Assembly: GCF_014323705.1 (NCBI RefSeq)
Contig: NZ_JABVEC010000013.1
Location: 62,001-126,000, forward strand
Direction of reading: 5' to 3'
DNA length: 64,000 nucleotides
Source of the DNA: Actinomadura alba
Lineage (GTDB): Bacteria > Actinomycetota > Actinomycetes > Streptosporangiales > Streptosporangiaceae
Of the stretch, positions 36,583 to 46,041 are shown one piece after another (position 1 is the stretch's first letter; each line of letters starts with the position of its first letter). Position numbers and translations under genes: made by a program. Below the pieces are notes generated by a model. The model made no database searches and had not been told where the DNA came from. It saw only the letters and a program-made list of their open reading frames with translations.

Positions 36583-37089
36583 ATGGGTGACCTACGCGGG
36601 AAAGCGGTCGTCTTGGCTCCGGTGGCAGCCGAGCACGTGGCGGAACTCAAGCGCATCCGGCGGACGCCAGAGGTACGGGACCGCTGGGGCGACGTCGACG
36701 CCGAGCCGGACTGGCCGTTCGACGACCCTGACACCGTGCCGTACGCGGTCCTGCTGGACGGCGTGGTCCGCGGGCTCGTGCAGTACGGCGAGGAGGAGGA
36801 TCCCATGTACCGGCACGCCTCCATGGACATCTTTCTTGATCCGGCCGTACACGGTCAGGGCGCCGGCCAGGACGCCGTGCGCACCTTGGCCCGCCACCTC
36901 ATCGAGGACCGAGGGCACCACCGCCTGGTGATCGATCCCGCCGCCGACAACGAACCGGCCATCCGCTGCTACACCGCCGTCGGCTTCCGGCCGGTCGGTG
37001 TCATGCGCGACTACGAACGCGCCGCCGACGGCACCGGCTGGCACGACGGTCTCCTCATGGATCTCCTGGCCGGGGACCTTCGGGAATAG
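36583..37089 (+). CDS. GNAT N-acetyltransferase, AAC(6')-like
   Basis: 168 aa. It carries GNAT motif A (MDIFLDPAVHGQGAGQDAVR) and motif B (DPAADNEPAIRCYTAVGFRP). The overall layout, including WPFDDPDTVPY and the NxxAIRCYxxxGF phrase, resembles aminoglycoside 6'-N-acetyltransferases. Drug modification is possible but unproven. Confidence 0.75.
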   Translation: MGDLRGKAVVLAPVAAEHVAELKRIRRTPEVRDRWGDVDAEPDWPFDDPDTVPYAVLLDGVVRGLVQYGEEEDPMYRHASMDIFLDPAVHGQGAGQDAVRTLARHLIEDRGHHRLVIDPAADNEPAIRCYTAVGFRPVGVMRDYERAADGTGWHDGLLMDLLAGDLRE

Positions 37090-37116
37090 GCCCAAGACCG
37101 GCGTGGACGGCGCTGG

Positions 37117-38574
37117 TCAGGCGAGGCGGTGGATGTCGCCGTACGCGCGGTAGAAACCGCCGCGTCCGGACTCCCGAACCTCGGTGACGACATACCTGGC
37201 GCCCCGTTCGCGGATCTCCTTCGGGAACTGCACGCGCCAATCCGAGTGGAACCCGGGGGAGGCCACCCGTACCCGTAGGTGACCACGGTCCTCGAAGCAC
37301 TCCACGACAATGCCCCCGTTGCTGTCGTGGACGATCTCGACGGTCCTCGACGGAACGACGGTCTCGACCCTGACAGGTGCCTTGACGTCGACGACTTCGG
37401 GCACCGAGCCGTGCTCCGCCGACCTGATGGCCTCCTCGCTCGCGTCGATGCAGGCGAGGGAGCCGTCCGTGGTCACGATGTAGAGGCGCTCCCCGTGGTA
37501 CTGCATGGAGTACGCGGCGCCGCAGCCGGTAGCGAGTTTCCACAGGCGGGTGCCGGCCTCGTCGAAGCAGTAGATCGAGCCGCTGTTGTCCCCGGCGAAG
37601 ACGTACCAGCCGTCCTCAGCGGTCGCGCACGAGAAGACCGGCGCGTCACAGTCGTAGGCCCGCTCACGACCGCCGTCCTTGCGCAGTCGCACCACCGTCC
37701 GGGTCGACGTACCCGCGTACAGCGTCGACCGCTCCTGCCAGCCGAAGAGCACCGACCCGGTGGACTGATGCCACAGCTCCTTTCCGGTACGCCAGTCATA
37801 GCTGGTCACACCGCCTGAGTGACCGTGGTGGACGGCGTCGGCGTCACACCGCACCATCCAGCCCGCGTTCCCGCGTCCCTGCCTGCGCCACAGGAACTCG
37901 TCCTCGTGGTCGATCGCCACGACGCTCCCGCCGGCGTCGGACACTCCGAGGATGCCGTCGTGGATGTCCAGCCAGAAGATGTCGATGTCCGGAGAGATCC
38001 GGTACGCCAGCCTGGGCACCTTTCCGGAGAGGTCGTACACGTTGCCGTCGTCACAGCCCGCGTATAGCCAGGCGTCGTCGGCCACCATGCACTTCACCCC
38101 GTCGGGTAGCCGGACCTGCTGCACGACCTCGGCATCGTGCGTCAGCGTCGTGATCAGGCCGGCCTCGTTGCCGACCATGCACACCCGGTCGTCGATGAAG
38201 ATTCCGAACGCGGCAGAGCCCGAGGCATAGCGCCACAGGACCGGCGCCCGCCGGGTCGCATGCCGCCCGGTAGCCGCCGGAGTGCCTGCGGCCTGTGCGT
38301 TCATGATCTGCCGGCGGGAGGTGCCACGCTTCTTCCGGACGCCCCGTACCGCCGGTGCGTATCCCTTGCGAACCTTCTCTCCGATCTTCTTTGCCGCGGC
38401 CGCCCTCGCCTTGGCGGCATCGGCGAAAGTCGTGGTCTTGCACTGCCCGGCGTCGCTGATCCGGCCGTACCGGATGGTCATCGTGGGGCCGTCGACCGTG
38501 ACCTCATAGAACTTGTGCGATCCGCCGCCGTTCTCGGACAGTTCGAGGTAGGTGGTCTCATGGGTCGCTTCCAC
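37117..38574 (-). CDS. WGR-domain protein fused to a beta-propeller
   Basis: 485 aa from GTG 38574 behind GGAAGGG. The N-terminal ~75 residues form a WGR-type domain (TTYLELSENGGGSHKFYEV, then TIRYGRISDAGQ), a nucleic-acid/PARP-associated module. A Lys/Arg-rich linker follows, then a seven- or eight-bladed PQQ/WD-like propeller (LYAGCDDGNVYDL, YVFAGDNSGSIYCFDEAG). Bacterial WGR-propeller fusions have no settled function. No signal peptide, so cytoplasmic. Confidence 0.75.
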   Translation of the reverse strand: MEATHETTYLELSENGGGSHKFYEVTVDGPTMTIRYGRISDAGQCKTTTFADAAKARAAAAKKIGEKVRKGYAPAVRGVRKKRGTSRRQIMNAQAAGTPAATGRHATRRAPVLWRYASGSAAFGIFIDDRVCMVGNEAGLITTLTHDAEVVQQVRLPDGVKCMVADDAWLYAGCDDGNVYDLSGKVPRLAYRISPDIDIFWLDIHDGILGVSDAGGSVVAIDHEDEFLWRRQGRGNAGWMVRCDADAVHHGHSGGVTSYDWRTGKELWHQSTGSVLFGWQERSTLYAGTSTRTVVRLRKDGGRERAYDCDAPVFSCATAEDGWYVFAGDNSGSIYCFDEAGTRLWKLATGCGAAYSMQYHGERLYIVTTDGSLACIDASEEAIRSAEHGSVPEVVDVKAPVRVETVVPSRTVEIVHDSNGGIVVECFEDRGHLRVRVASPGFHSDWRVQFPKEIRERGARYVVTEVRESGRGGFYRAYGDIHRLA

Positions 38575-39003
38575 GGTGATCGGCCCTTCCAGTGAGAACT
38601 GAAGATAAAAGGCGTAGAAAGCGACACCATGCTGCCTACGTCCACAGCCCAAACCGTATAAGTCGGATACGACAGAATCCTTGGACGACGGGCTCTTGGC
38701 GCAGGGTCATCGACCGGCCGAAACGGATTCTGCATGCGTAGGGCACCGGAGTGGGCGGCCGCGCGGGTTGCGTGTGGGCGGCGTCCTGGGCGGTGGGCTG
38801 TACGGCGCTGAGGCCGATGCGATCGAGGACGTCGCCGAGAATCACACCGAAGGCGGTAAGGTCGCCGCTGACGGACGCGGTCGTCGATCGGCTGCTGCCC
38901 GGCCACGGCTTCGGCCTGCGGCGCAAGGACCATCTGGGCGGCGCGATCGGCGCCGGATCTCCATTGGCATTACATCACCAGCGAGGACGCGAGGAGCATC
39001 ACC
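38575..39003. other. 429-nt interval between divergent genes
   Basis: It should hold promoters for the WGR gene (minus) and the hydrolase (plus). Positions 38830-38970 have coding-like composition but no start with a ribosome site and no recognised family. Nothing else is supportable. Confidence 0.35.
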
Positions 39004-39834
39004 GTGACCACCGATTGGACGCGCGACGTCAAGGGCACCGGCCAATACGCTGAGGTCAACGGCATCAACCTCTACTTCGAGACTCACGGGGCCGGGCGGC
39101 CGCTGATCCTGCTGCACGGCGGGCTCGGGTCGGGCGAGATGTTCGGGCCGGTGCTTCCCGCGCTGGCCGAGCATCACCAGGTCATCGCCGTCGACCTGCA
39201 GGGGCACGGCCGGACCGCCGACATCGATCGGCCGATCGACGTCCGGCTCATGGCGGATGACATCGCGGCGCTCATCGACCACCTCGGGCTCGACAGGCCG
39301 GACCTCGTGGGCTATTCGCTCGGCGGGGCGGTGGCGTTGCAGACCGCGGCGAAGTACCCGAGCAAGGCCGGCCGGCTCGTCGTGGCCTCGGTGAACCTCC
39401 GGCCCGACGCGATCTACGCGGAGATGCGCGCGCAGCAGGGCCAGGTGAGCGCGGCCGCCGCCGAGTACATGAAGGACACCCCGATGTACCAGCTCTACCA
39501 GCGGGTGGCGCCGCGCCCCGAGGACTTCCCTCGGCTGCTGGACAAGATCGGCGAGACGATGGCGAAGGACTTCGACTTCACCGAGGACGTTCGCAATCTG
39601 CAGGTTCCGACGCTGATCGTCGCCGCCGACGCCGACATGGCGCCGCCGAGCCACTACGTCGAGGTCTTCAACCTGCTCGACGGCGGCCTCCGCGACGGCG
39701 GCTGGATGGGCGAGGGCCGGTCGAAGGGTGGTCACGCGCTAACGATCCTGCCCAGGGTGACCCACTACAGCATCTTCAGCTCGCCCCTCTTCGCCGCGGT
39801 CACTCTCGCTTTCCTCGACGAGCAGCCGAGCTGA
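39004..39834 (+). CDS. Alpha/beta hydrolase
   Basis: 276 aa. The oxyanion region LILLHGGLGSGEMF and nucleophile elbow GYSLGG identify the fold; an Asp (AADADMAPP) and a His (RVTHYSIF) complete a plausible triad. Likely an esterase- or epoxide-hydrolase-like enzyme of unknown substrate. GTG 39004 has GAGGAG upstream. Confidence 0.85.
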   Translation: MTTDWTRDVKGTGQYAEVNGINLYFETHGAGRPLILLHGGLGSGEMFGPVLPALAEHHQVIAVDLQGHGRTADIDRPIDVRLMADDIAALIDHLGLDRPDLVGYSLGGAVALQTAAKYPSKAGRLVVASVNLRPDAIYAEMRAQQGQVSAAAAEYMKDTPMYQLYQRVAPRPEDFPRLLDKIGETMAKDFDFTEDVRNLQVPTLIVAADADMAPPSHYVEVFNLLDGGLRDGGWMGEGRSKGGHALTILPRVTHYSIFSSPLFAAVTLAFLDEQPS

Positions 39835-39992
39835 ACGAGCAACGCCGCTCGCTCCAACGGCATGTCATGCCCCGGAACACCGCCATCTGCTGACCGCTGC
39901 GGTGCGCTGTGCTGTGCTGTGCGGAAGCCCTGTCATTGCATGGGTCCTGCCTCGTAGCCTGAGAGTGCGACCAGTCAGGGGAGGCAGGGCCT

Positions 39993-41183
39993 ATGTCCGG
40001 TGAGGACATCCGCGAGTCCATCGGTGTACGTATCGCTCGGGTGCGTAAACGGCGCGGCCTGACCCAGCATGGGCTTGCCCAGCGCGCGAGCTATTCCCGG
40101 TCGCACCTTGCCCAGGTGGAGGCTGGGCACAAGGTTGCGACGCCGGCGTTCGCGGCTGCGGTGGCTGCGGCGTTGGGCGTCGATGTGGCCGAGCTGTACG
40201 GACAGCCGTTCCGCGCGAGTACGGGCCGGGAAGATCAGGTGCACGCGGCGATCCCGGAACTGCGGAAGGTGCTGGCCTATGTCGATGTGGGCCCGGACCT
40301 TGCCGGGCCGCCGCGCACCCTTGACCAGCTAGCCGCCGAAGTCGCCACAGCCCGCCGACTTCTGCTGCAGGCACGTCTGGCCCAGCTCGGCGCGCGGCTG
40401 CCGGCGGTCCTCGAAGAGCTCACCTATCACGCCCATGAGACCGACAGCCCGCGCGCTTGGGCGTTGCTTAACCGAGCGCATGCCTCGGCTGTCAGCTTCG
40501 CCCGCCGTCTGGGGTACACCGGTGACGCGCTGGCGCTTCTGGACCGGGCTGCCGACGCTGCGCGCCGCTCCCAAGATCCGCACCTGCCGCTGCTCGTGGC
40601 GCTGCCCCGATCGCTCCTGCTGATGAACATGAGCCAGAACAAGCCCGCCTTGACCCTTCTCACCCGGGCCGCTGACAACGTGCAGGATGACCGGGTCGAC
40701 GCGGGCGAGGTTGCTGGGGCACTGAGCCTGCGGGCCGCCATCGTCGCCGGGCGTGCGGGTGATGCCGGCCAGGCGTGGGAGTTCTTCGGGAGAGCGGCCG
40801 AAATGGTCGAGGCCGGGCGGGCCGGTCCCCCGGTACACAGCGTGCAGTTCAATGCGGCGAACGTGGCCATCCATGGGGCGGCTGTCGCAGTAGAACTGGG
40901 CGACCTCGACGAGGCCGCCCGCCGTGACCACCAGATCAGCGAGAAGACCATCAATGGCTTGGTCCCCGAGCGGCGAGCGCACCACGAGATCGACATGTCC
41001 CGGGTGCACGTTGAGACCGGCGACTACAACAAGGCGCTTGAACGACTCCTGAGTGCCGAACGGACCGCACCGCAGATGACCCGCTTTCACCCGTCCGCTC
41101 GCGCGGTGGTTTCCCATCTGGTGGACGTACGGCGGACCCTGCCTGAGCCATTGCGAAGGTTGCACACTCGCATGAGCGCATAA
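39993..41183 (+). CDS. XRE-family regulator with TPR-like C-terminus
   Basis: 396 aa. An N-terminal helix-turn-helix (RRGLTQHGLAQRASYSRSHL) and a long helical repeat domain. This layout is common in actinomycete developmental or secondary-metabolism regulators. ATG 39993 follows GGGGAGGCAG. The ligand and target are unknown. Confidence 0.8.
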   Translation: MSGEDIRESIGVRIARVRKRRGLTQHGLAQRASYSRSHLAQVEAGHKVATPAFAAAVAAALGVDVAELYGQPFRASTGREDQVHAAIPELRKVLAYVDVGPDLAGPPRTLDQLAAEVATARRLLLQARLAQLGARLPAVLEELTYHAHETDSPRAWALLNRAHASAVSFARRLGYTGDALALLDRAADAARRSQDPHLPLLVALPRSLLLMNMSQNKPALTLLTRAADNVQDDRVDAGEVAGALSLRAAIVAGRAGDAGQAWEFFGRAAEMVEAGRAGPPVHSVQFNAANVAIHGAAVAVELGDLDEAARRDHQISEKTINGLVPERRAHHEIDMSRVHVETGDYNKALERLLSAERTAPQMTRFHPSARAVVSHLVDVRRTLPEPLRRLHTRMSA

Positions 41184-41264
41184 CCCATCGGGTCCGTCCG
41201 TCACAAGGCTGGATTGTTCCAAGCAGGAACACCACGGTGAGTGACAGCTACGACCGTATGAGTC

Positions 41265-41881
41265 GTGAGTGCGACCAACAACACGCCGCAATGCAAGCCG
41301 CCACGGCTCTACTCGTGGAGCATCGCGACAGGCGATGACTCCCGTACGGTCGGGATAACCGATGACCGGTCACGTGCGATGGTTCACGCTGCGGCAGCCT
41401 TATGGGCCGCGCTTGCCGGTGCCCGTGGTCTCGTCCATAAGGTGACGCTGAGCTTCTCCCGCGTCGCGTACGTGTATGAGCGGCTGGTCGAGCGTGGCCG
41501 ATGGAACGCGGCCACCGGCGTGGTGGTCTGGGAGCAACTCGCTGCATGTTCTTCATCCGATCGGCTGAGCGCTCTACTGGGCGATGCAGCCGATGGTGTG
41601 CCGCCTGAGGCGCTGGCCGCCGGCTTGGCCGACCTCAAGACCGCAACCCGGCCGCTGCGGTGGCCGTGCTGCAGGAGGCCTTCCCCGACGTGCCGATCTG
41701 GTACGGCAGATTTACCCGGCATTACTGGGCCCTGGTCGGCGACCAGCTCCTTGAGGCCCATCACCCCGCGCAGCTCGCCCGCATCCTCGACGACCTCACC
41801 TCATCGCGGCCACGCCGACCGAAACACGGTCGTACGGTTCGTGCACAGTCCCGGGCGCCGGACCGTACGGCCCTCCCATGA
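41265..41881 (+). pseudogene. Hypothetical gene with an apparent frameshift
   Basis: The first frame is coding-like from GTG 41265 (WSIATGDDSRTVGITDD..., ARGLVHKVTLSFSRVAY) up to about 41645, then turns into Arg/Ser/Pro-rich shadow sequence. Another frame takes over there (AVLQEAFPDVPIWYG, HYWALVGDQLLEAHH) and ends at 41881. A single-base change near 41645-41660 would join them into about 205 aa. Alternatively two small genes overlap, but the first has no stop of its own at the join. Confidence 0.45.
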
Positions 41882-42023
41882 TGGCCGAGGCGGCGCAACC
41901 GGCCCCCGCTTCGGTCGGTCGTGGCGGGCGCGGGGTTGGCATCCGCTCGTTGACCAGCGGGCCGCGCGCATCGCCGCTGGCGCCGGGGTACGGCCCGGGG
42001 AACTGGTGGTGGACATCGGTGCT
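41841..42023 (+). pseudogene. N-terminal fragment resembling an Erm-type rRNA methyltransferase
   Basis: One frame reads RGWHPLVDQRAARIAAGAGV then RPGELVVDIGA, which matches the stretch before and into the SAM-binding motif of 23S rRNA adenine-N6 methyltransferases of the actinomycete Erm type. It breaks off just where the glycine-rich motif should continue (GAR instead of GAGxG), and the rest of the enzyme is missing. A decayed resistance gene is inferred. Confidence 0.5.
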
Positions 42024-42114
42024 CGCCTGGCTGATCGATCGAGCACTGCCGGCCGGTGGACCGACTGGATGTGCCTGTCACGCCGAGCGGCCAAGGATCG
42101 CTAAGGTGCTCGGC

Positions 42115-42756
42115 GTGGCCGATCTGTATGAATTGCTGGTGACTGCTGATCTCCCAGACGACCTCTCGGAGGCCGAGGTGGCTGAGCTTCGCTGGCATCT
42201 CGGGCTTGGGCCAGAGCCTGAGGCGTTCACTATCGTGACCGGCTTTCCCGAGGTGTTCGTCGACGACTACGACGACCCCCAGGTTGCTGACAGTGGGGAA
42301 GGCTCTTGGGAGACTCTGCGTCGTCCAGCGCTGGCGGAGCGCGGGCCGGCCCACAGGATCGGCGGAGTGCTCTTCTCAGAGCTGGCGCGTCGCGAAGGCC
42401 CTGCCCGCCCGGGCTGGGCGCTGACCTCACGCCAGGAGATCCACGCCGCGGAGTTCCAGGGGCCGACCGAGCTGATCCGGTGGCTGAGTGAACGGGTGAA
42501 CGACCGGATGTTCGATCTCAGCCTGCACATGCGCTTCTATGAGGATGATGTTCTCCAACCAGCCTCCCTCGAGAAGGACGAGCTCGTGATCCACGAGATC
42601 GTGTCCAAGACGCCCTCTCCACCCGTCCTTCGCCTGATCGCTGACGGCAAGCGGATCGAAGCAATCACCCAGGTCCGCTCGGACACCGGTATGAGCCTCG
42701 AGAAGGCCAGGAGATACGTCGATGCGCTGCGGACAGGCCACGTCATCTTGGTATAG
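42115..42756 (+). CDS. Hypothetical protein with L7/L12 C-terminal-like motif
   Basis: 213 aa from GTG 42115 with AAGGTG upstream. The last 35 residues (IADGKRIEAITQVRSDTGMS then LEKARRYVDAL) copy the fold signature of the ribosomal L7/L12 C-terminal domain, which in stand-alone actinomycete proteins is of unknown use. The rest is acidic with no recognised domain. Confidence 0.6.
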   Translation: MADLYELLVTADLPDDLSEAEVAELRWHLGLGPEPEAFTIVTGFPEVFVDDYDDPQVADSGEGSWETLRRPALAERGPAHRIGGVLFSELARREGPARPGWALTSRQEIHAAEFQGPTELIRWLSERVNDRMFDLSLHMRFYEDDVLQPASLEKDELVIHEIVSKTPSPPVLRLIADGKRIEAITQVRSDTGMSLEKARRYVDALRTGHVILV

Positions 42757-42832
42757 GCGCCGCGCAACAGTGCACATCTGCCGGATCGGGGACGCCAGAC
42801 GCCGGCCGGGGCAGGGGGAGGCGGGCGGACCG

Positions 42833-44266
42833 GTGACTGCTCGGTCGCGTCGAAACATCTGGGCACCTGCGGTGCCGATCGTTCCCGCCCTCGTGACGCT
42901 GGCCGTGACGGTGTGGGGTATCGGCGGGCCCTCGTACTGGCGGGACGAGTCCGTCAGCGTCGCCGCCGCTCACGGGTCGCTGGCGGATCTCCGGCTGTTT
43001 CTGCGGGACACCGACGCGGTCCATGCCTTCTACTACCTGCTGCTGCGTCCGGTGACCGCTCTGGGGACCAGCGAGATGATCACCCGGATGCCGTCGGTGG
43101 TCGCGGCGGCGCTGGCCGCCGCCGGGATCGCGGTGCTGGGGCGGCGCCTTTATTCAGCAGCGGCGGGTCTGTTCGGTGGCTTGATGTACGCGGTCCTGCC
43201 GGTGGTCAGCCGTTATGCACAGGAGGTCCGCCAGTACGCACTGGTCAGCGCGGGTGCTGTTCTGGCGACGTATGTCCTGGTTCGCGCACTGGAGCGGTCT
43301 CGGCCACCGCTCGTGCTGTATGCGGCGTACGGAGGCGTTCTGGCGCTGCTGGGCTGGTTGCATCTCTACTCGTTGTTCCTTGTCGCGGCGCACGGTGTGA
43401 CAGTGCTCATGTGGCGTGGACGCGCTCATCTCCTCGGCTGGGCTTGCGGGGTCGGCGCGGCGGTGGCCCTGGCGGCGCCGCTGGCTCTGATGGCGTATGG
43501 CCAGCAGGCGCAGGTGGCGTGGCTGAGTCCGCCCGGGATCAGCGTTCCCATGGACTTCGGCTTGGAGGTCGCGGGAACCGTCCCCGCACTCCTGCTGCTC
43601 CTCCTGCTGGCGGTAATCGGGGTCGCGGGTCCACGTGGTCGCATCGAGTACATCGCCGTGGTCGTGCCCTGGCTGATCGTTCCCTTCACGTTGGCGGTGA
43701 CGATCTCCCGGATACAGCCCGTTTATCACCCGCGTTATCTTCTCCACTGCGTTTGCGCGTTGGCCCTAGTAGCCGGTGTCGGTCTGGCGTACCTGGCGGA
43801 GCGGCTCCCCGGCTGGACGCGAACGGCCGTTCCGATCGTGGCGCTGGCCGTTCTCGCCGTCTTGAGCCTGCCCGCCCAGTTGGCGATCCGTGAACCGACC
43901 GCGCGCCCGGACAATCTCCGTGCCCTGGCCACCGTGCTTGGCGGCAAGGCCGAACCGGGGGACGCGGTGCTGTACGTTCCCGCGTACCGGAGGATCTTCG
44001 CGACCGCCTACGAAGACGCGTTCGACCGCCTTGACGCCGAGACGCTTCACGGCCAGGGACTGACCGACCTGCCGACCGGCGACCTCCGGGCGGCACTGGC
44101 CGATGAACGCCGGATCTGGGTTGTGGAGATCCCGCCACCGGGAAGCGAGTACCGCACGCCCACACCGAGGCGCAACCTGACAGCCCTGCGTTCCGACAAA
44201 CGCTTCAGCCGAGCGGACTCCTGGGACTTCGGAGGTGTCCATCTCGCGCTGTACGTTCGGACCTGA
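42833..44266 (+). CDS. GT-C type membrane glycosyltransferase (GT39/PMT-like)
   Basis: 477 aa from GTG 42833. About 10-12 membrane segments, with an acidic motif in the first outer loop (YWRDESVSVAAAH), the hallmark position of polyprenyl-phosphate-sugar-dependent GT-C enzymes. It probably transfers mannose or another sugar from a lipid carrier to a wall glycan or protein. The C-terminal ~110 residues are soluble and external. A GGGGGAGG tract lies upstream. Confidence 0.75.
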   Translation: MTARSRRNIWAPAVPIVPALVTLAVTVWGIGGPSYWRDESVSVAAAHGSLADLRLFLRDTDAVHAFYYLLLRPVTALGTSEMITRMPSVVAAALAAAGIAVLGRRLYSAAAGLFGGLMYAVLPVVSRYAQEVRQYALVSAGAVLATYVLVRALERSRPPLVLYAAYGGVLALLGWLHLYSLFLVAAHGVTVLMWRGRAHLLGWACGVGAAVALAAPLALMAYGQQAQVAWLSPPGISVPMDFGLEVAGTVPALLLLLLLAVIGVAGPRGRIEYIAVVVPWLIVPFTLAVTISRIQPVYHPRYLLHCVCALALVAGVGLAYLAERLPGWTRTAVPIVALAVLAVLSLPAQLAIREPTARPDNLRALATVLGGKAEPGDAVLYVPAYRRIFATAYEDAFDRLDAETLHGQGLTDLPTGDLRAALADERRIWVVEIPPPGSEYRTPTPRRNLTALRSDKRFSRADSWDFGGVHLALYVRT

Positions 44267-44511
44267 CGAGTCCTCCCACCCGCCCGGAGGCGGACCGCGG
44301 CAGCACTGATATCGAGCCTTGCCCGGCGACCCGGGCAGTCCAAGAGAAGCGACGACCGTGCGCAGGCGCCTACGCTCGCCGGTGATGTACAGGCAGTCCC
44401 CTTGATGTGGCGAAGACCGGCGGACCGATGGGTGGACGTATGGGGCCTGAGTACAAGGGATTTGGGGCGGATGAGCCATCCGGGCTGAGCTGGCATTGAG
44501 GCGGTTGAGGT

Positions 44512-45834
44512 ATGAGTCTGCTGGTTGTCGGTTTGAGTCACTCGAGCGCGCCGGTGGCGATGTTGGAAGATGTTGCGGTGGCTGACGATGATCTCGTCAA
44601 GTTGCTGCATGAGATGTATGAATCCGTGCATGTGACCGAGGCATTGATCGTGTCGACCTGTAACCGCATTGAGGTTTATGCCGCGGTGAACAAGTTCCAT
44701 GTCGGGGTCTCGGCGGTGTCGGAGTCGTTGTCCCGGTTTTCGGGGGTGCCGCTGGAGGAGTTGTCTCGGTATCTGTATGTCCACTACGAGGAGCGGGCGA
44801 TCCAGCACGTGTTCGCGGTGGCGTGTGGGCTGGAGTCGATGGTGATCGGCGAGGGCCAGATCCTGGGTCAGATTCGGCGGGCGTTCCGGCTGGCTCAGGC
44901 GGAGGGCACGGTCGGTCGTGGCCTGCACGAGGTGGTCCAGCGGGCGCTGCGGGTGGGTAAGCGGGCACATGCTCAGACCGGTATCGACAAGGCCGGGGCG
45001 TCGTTGGTCGGCGTCGGTCTGCGGGACGCGGCCGAGCATCTCGGGCCGCTGAGGGGTAAGCAGGCGCTGGTGGTCGGTGCGGGGTCGATGAGCGCGCTGG
45101 CCGTGACTGTGCTGGCCCGCGCGGGTGTGGGTGAGATCGTTATCGCCAATCGTACGTACGTGCGTGCGGTCAGGCTGGCGCGGGCTGCGCAGGTGCCTGC
45201 ACGTGCGATCGAGCTGACCGATCTGGGTGCTGCGCTGGCCACCGCCGATGTGGTTGTGTCCTGTACGGGGGCGAATGGACTGGTCATCACCGCAGATTTT
45301 CTGGAAGAGAATCTCGGGGCGGGCCCCAAGTTCTTGCTCGATCTTGCGTTGCCGCACGATGTCGATCCGGCTGTGGGTGATCTGTCCGGTGTCATGCTGG
45401 AGGGTCTCGAGGATCTGCGCAGGTCCGCGCAGACACGTGGCGTGATCGGTCCAGAGGCCATCGATGCGGTGCGCCGGATCGTGACCGAGGAGGTCGCCGC
45501 GTTCCTTGATGCCGCGCGGGCGGCGGCGGTCGCGCCGACCGTGGTCGCGCTGCACGGTAAGGCCGTAAGGATCGTCGAGGCGGAACTGGCCAGGCTGACG
45601 GGGCGGCTGCCGGAGCTGGACGACAGGGTGCAGGGCGAGATCGCTCGGACCGTTCGGCGTGTGGTGGACAAGCTCTTGCACACGCCGACCGTGCGGGTCA
45701 AGGCGTTGGCGGCCGCAGCGGGCGGCGACGCCTACGCCACCGCGCTACGTGAATTGTTCGACCTCGATCCGAAGGCACCCGAGGCCGTGACCCGTTCCGA
45801 CATCGCAACGCCCGGCGGGCGGAGCGAGTCATGA
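44512..45834 (+). CDS. hemA: Glutamyl-tRNA reductase
   Basis: 440 aa. Catalytic Cys50 in STCNRIEVY, the His region YLYVHYEERAIQHVFAV, GLESMVIGEGQILGQ, an NADPH domain (LVVGAGSMSALA) and a dimerisation helix. It reduces glutamyl-tRNA to glutamate-1-semialdehyde, the first step of tetrapyrrole synthesis in actinomycetes. Neither hemC, hemD, hemB nor rex is adjacent, which is unusual. Its third-position GC looks lower than that of its neighbours. It may be a second copy. Confidence 0.92.
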   Translation: MSLLVVGLSHSSAPVAMLEDVAVADDDLVKLLHEMYESVHVTEALIVSTCNRIEVYAAVNKFHVGVSAVSESLSRFSGVPLEELSRYLYVHYEERAIQHVFAVACGLESMVIGEGQILGQIRRAFRLAQAEGTVGRGLHEVVQRALRVGKRAHAQTGIDKAGASLVGVGLRDAAEHLGPLRGKQALVVGAGSMSALAVTVLARAGVGEIVIANRTYVRAVRLARAAQVPARAIELTDLGAALATADVVVSCTGANGLVITADFLEENLGAGPKFLLDLALPHDVDPAVGDLSGVMLEGLEDLRRSAQTRGVIGPEAIDAVRRIVTEEVAAFLDAARAAAVAPTVVALHGKAVRIVEAELARLTGRLPELDDRVQGEIARTVRRVVDKLLHTPTVRVKALAAAAGGDAYATALRELFDLDPKAPEAVTRSDIATPGGRSES

Positions 45835-46041
45835 GGCGTGACAATTGAATCCTTCGTCCCAGCTGTACGGTCGTCGTAACCGCCGACTCTCAGTGCCACG
45901 CTCTAATCCGTCTGACCGCATCGGCGAAGTCGCAATCTGAAAGACGTACCGCGCAGTGAGAATGTGGAACCGTCTTGTCCGACGGCCGGTCAAGTCGGCC
46001 GTTGAGTATCGGACGTGCTCCCTCGCGCGGAGGAATTCACA

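Noticed and set aside
39905-39930. Short tandem CTGTG repeats after the hydrolase gene
   Set aside because: Only three to four copies; no evidence of function.
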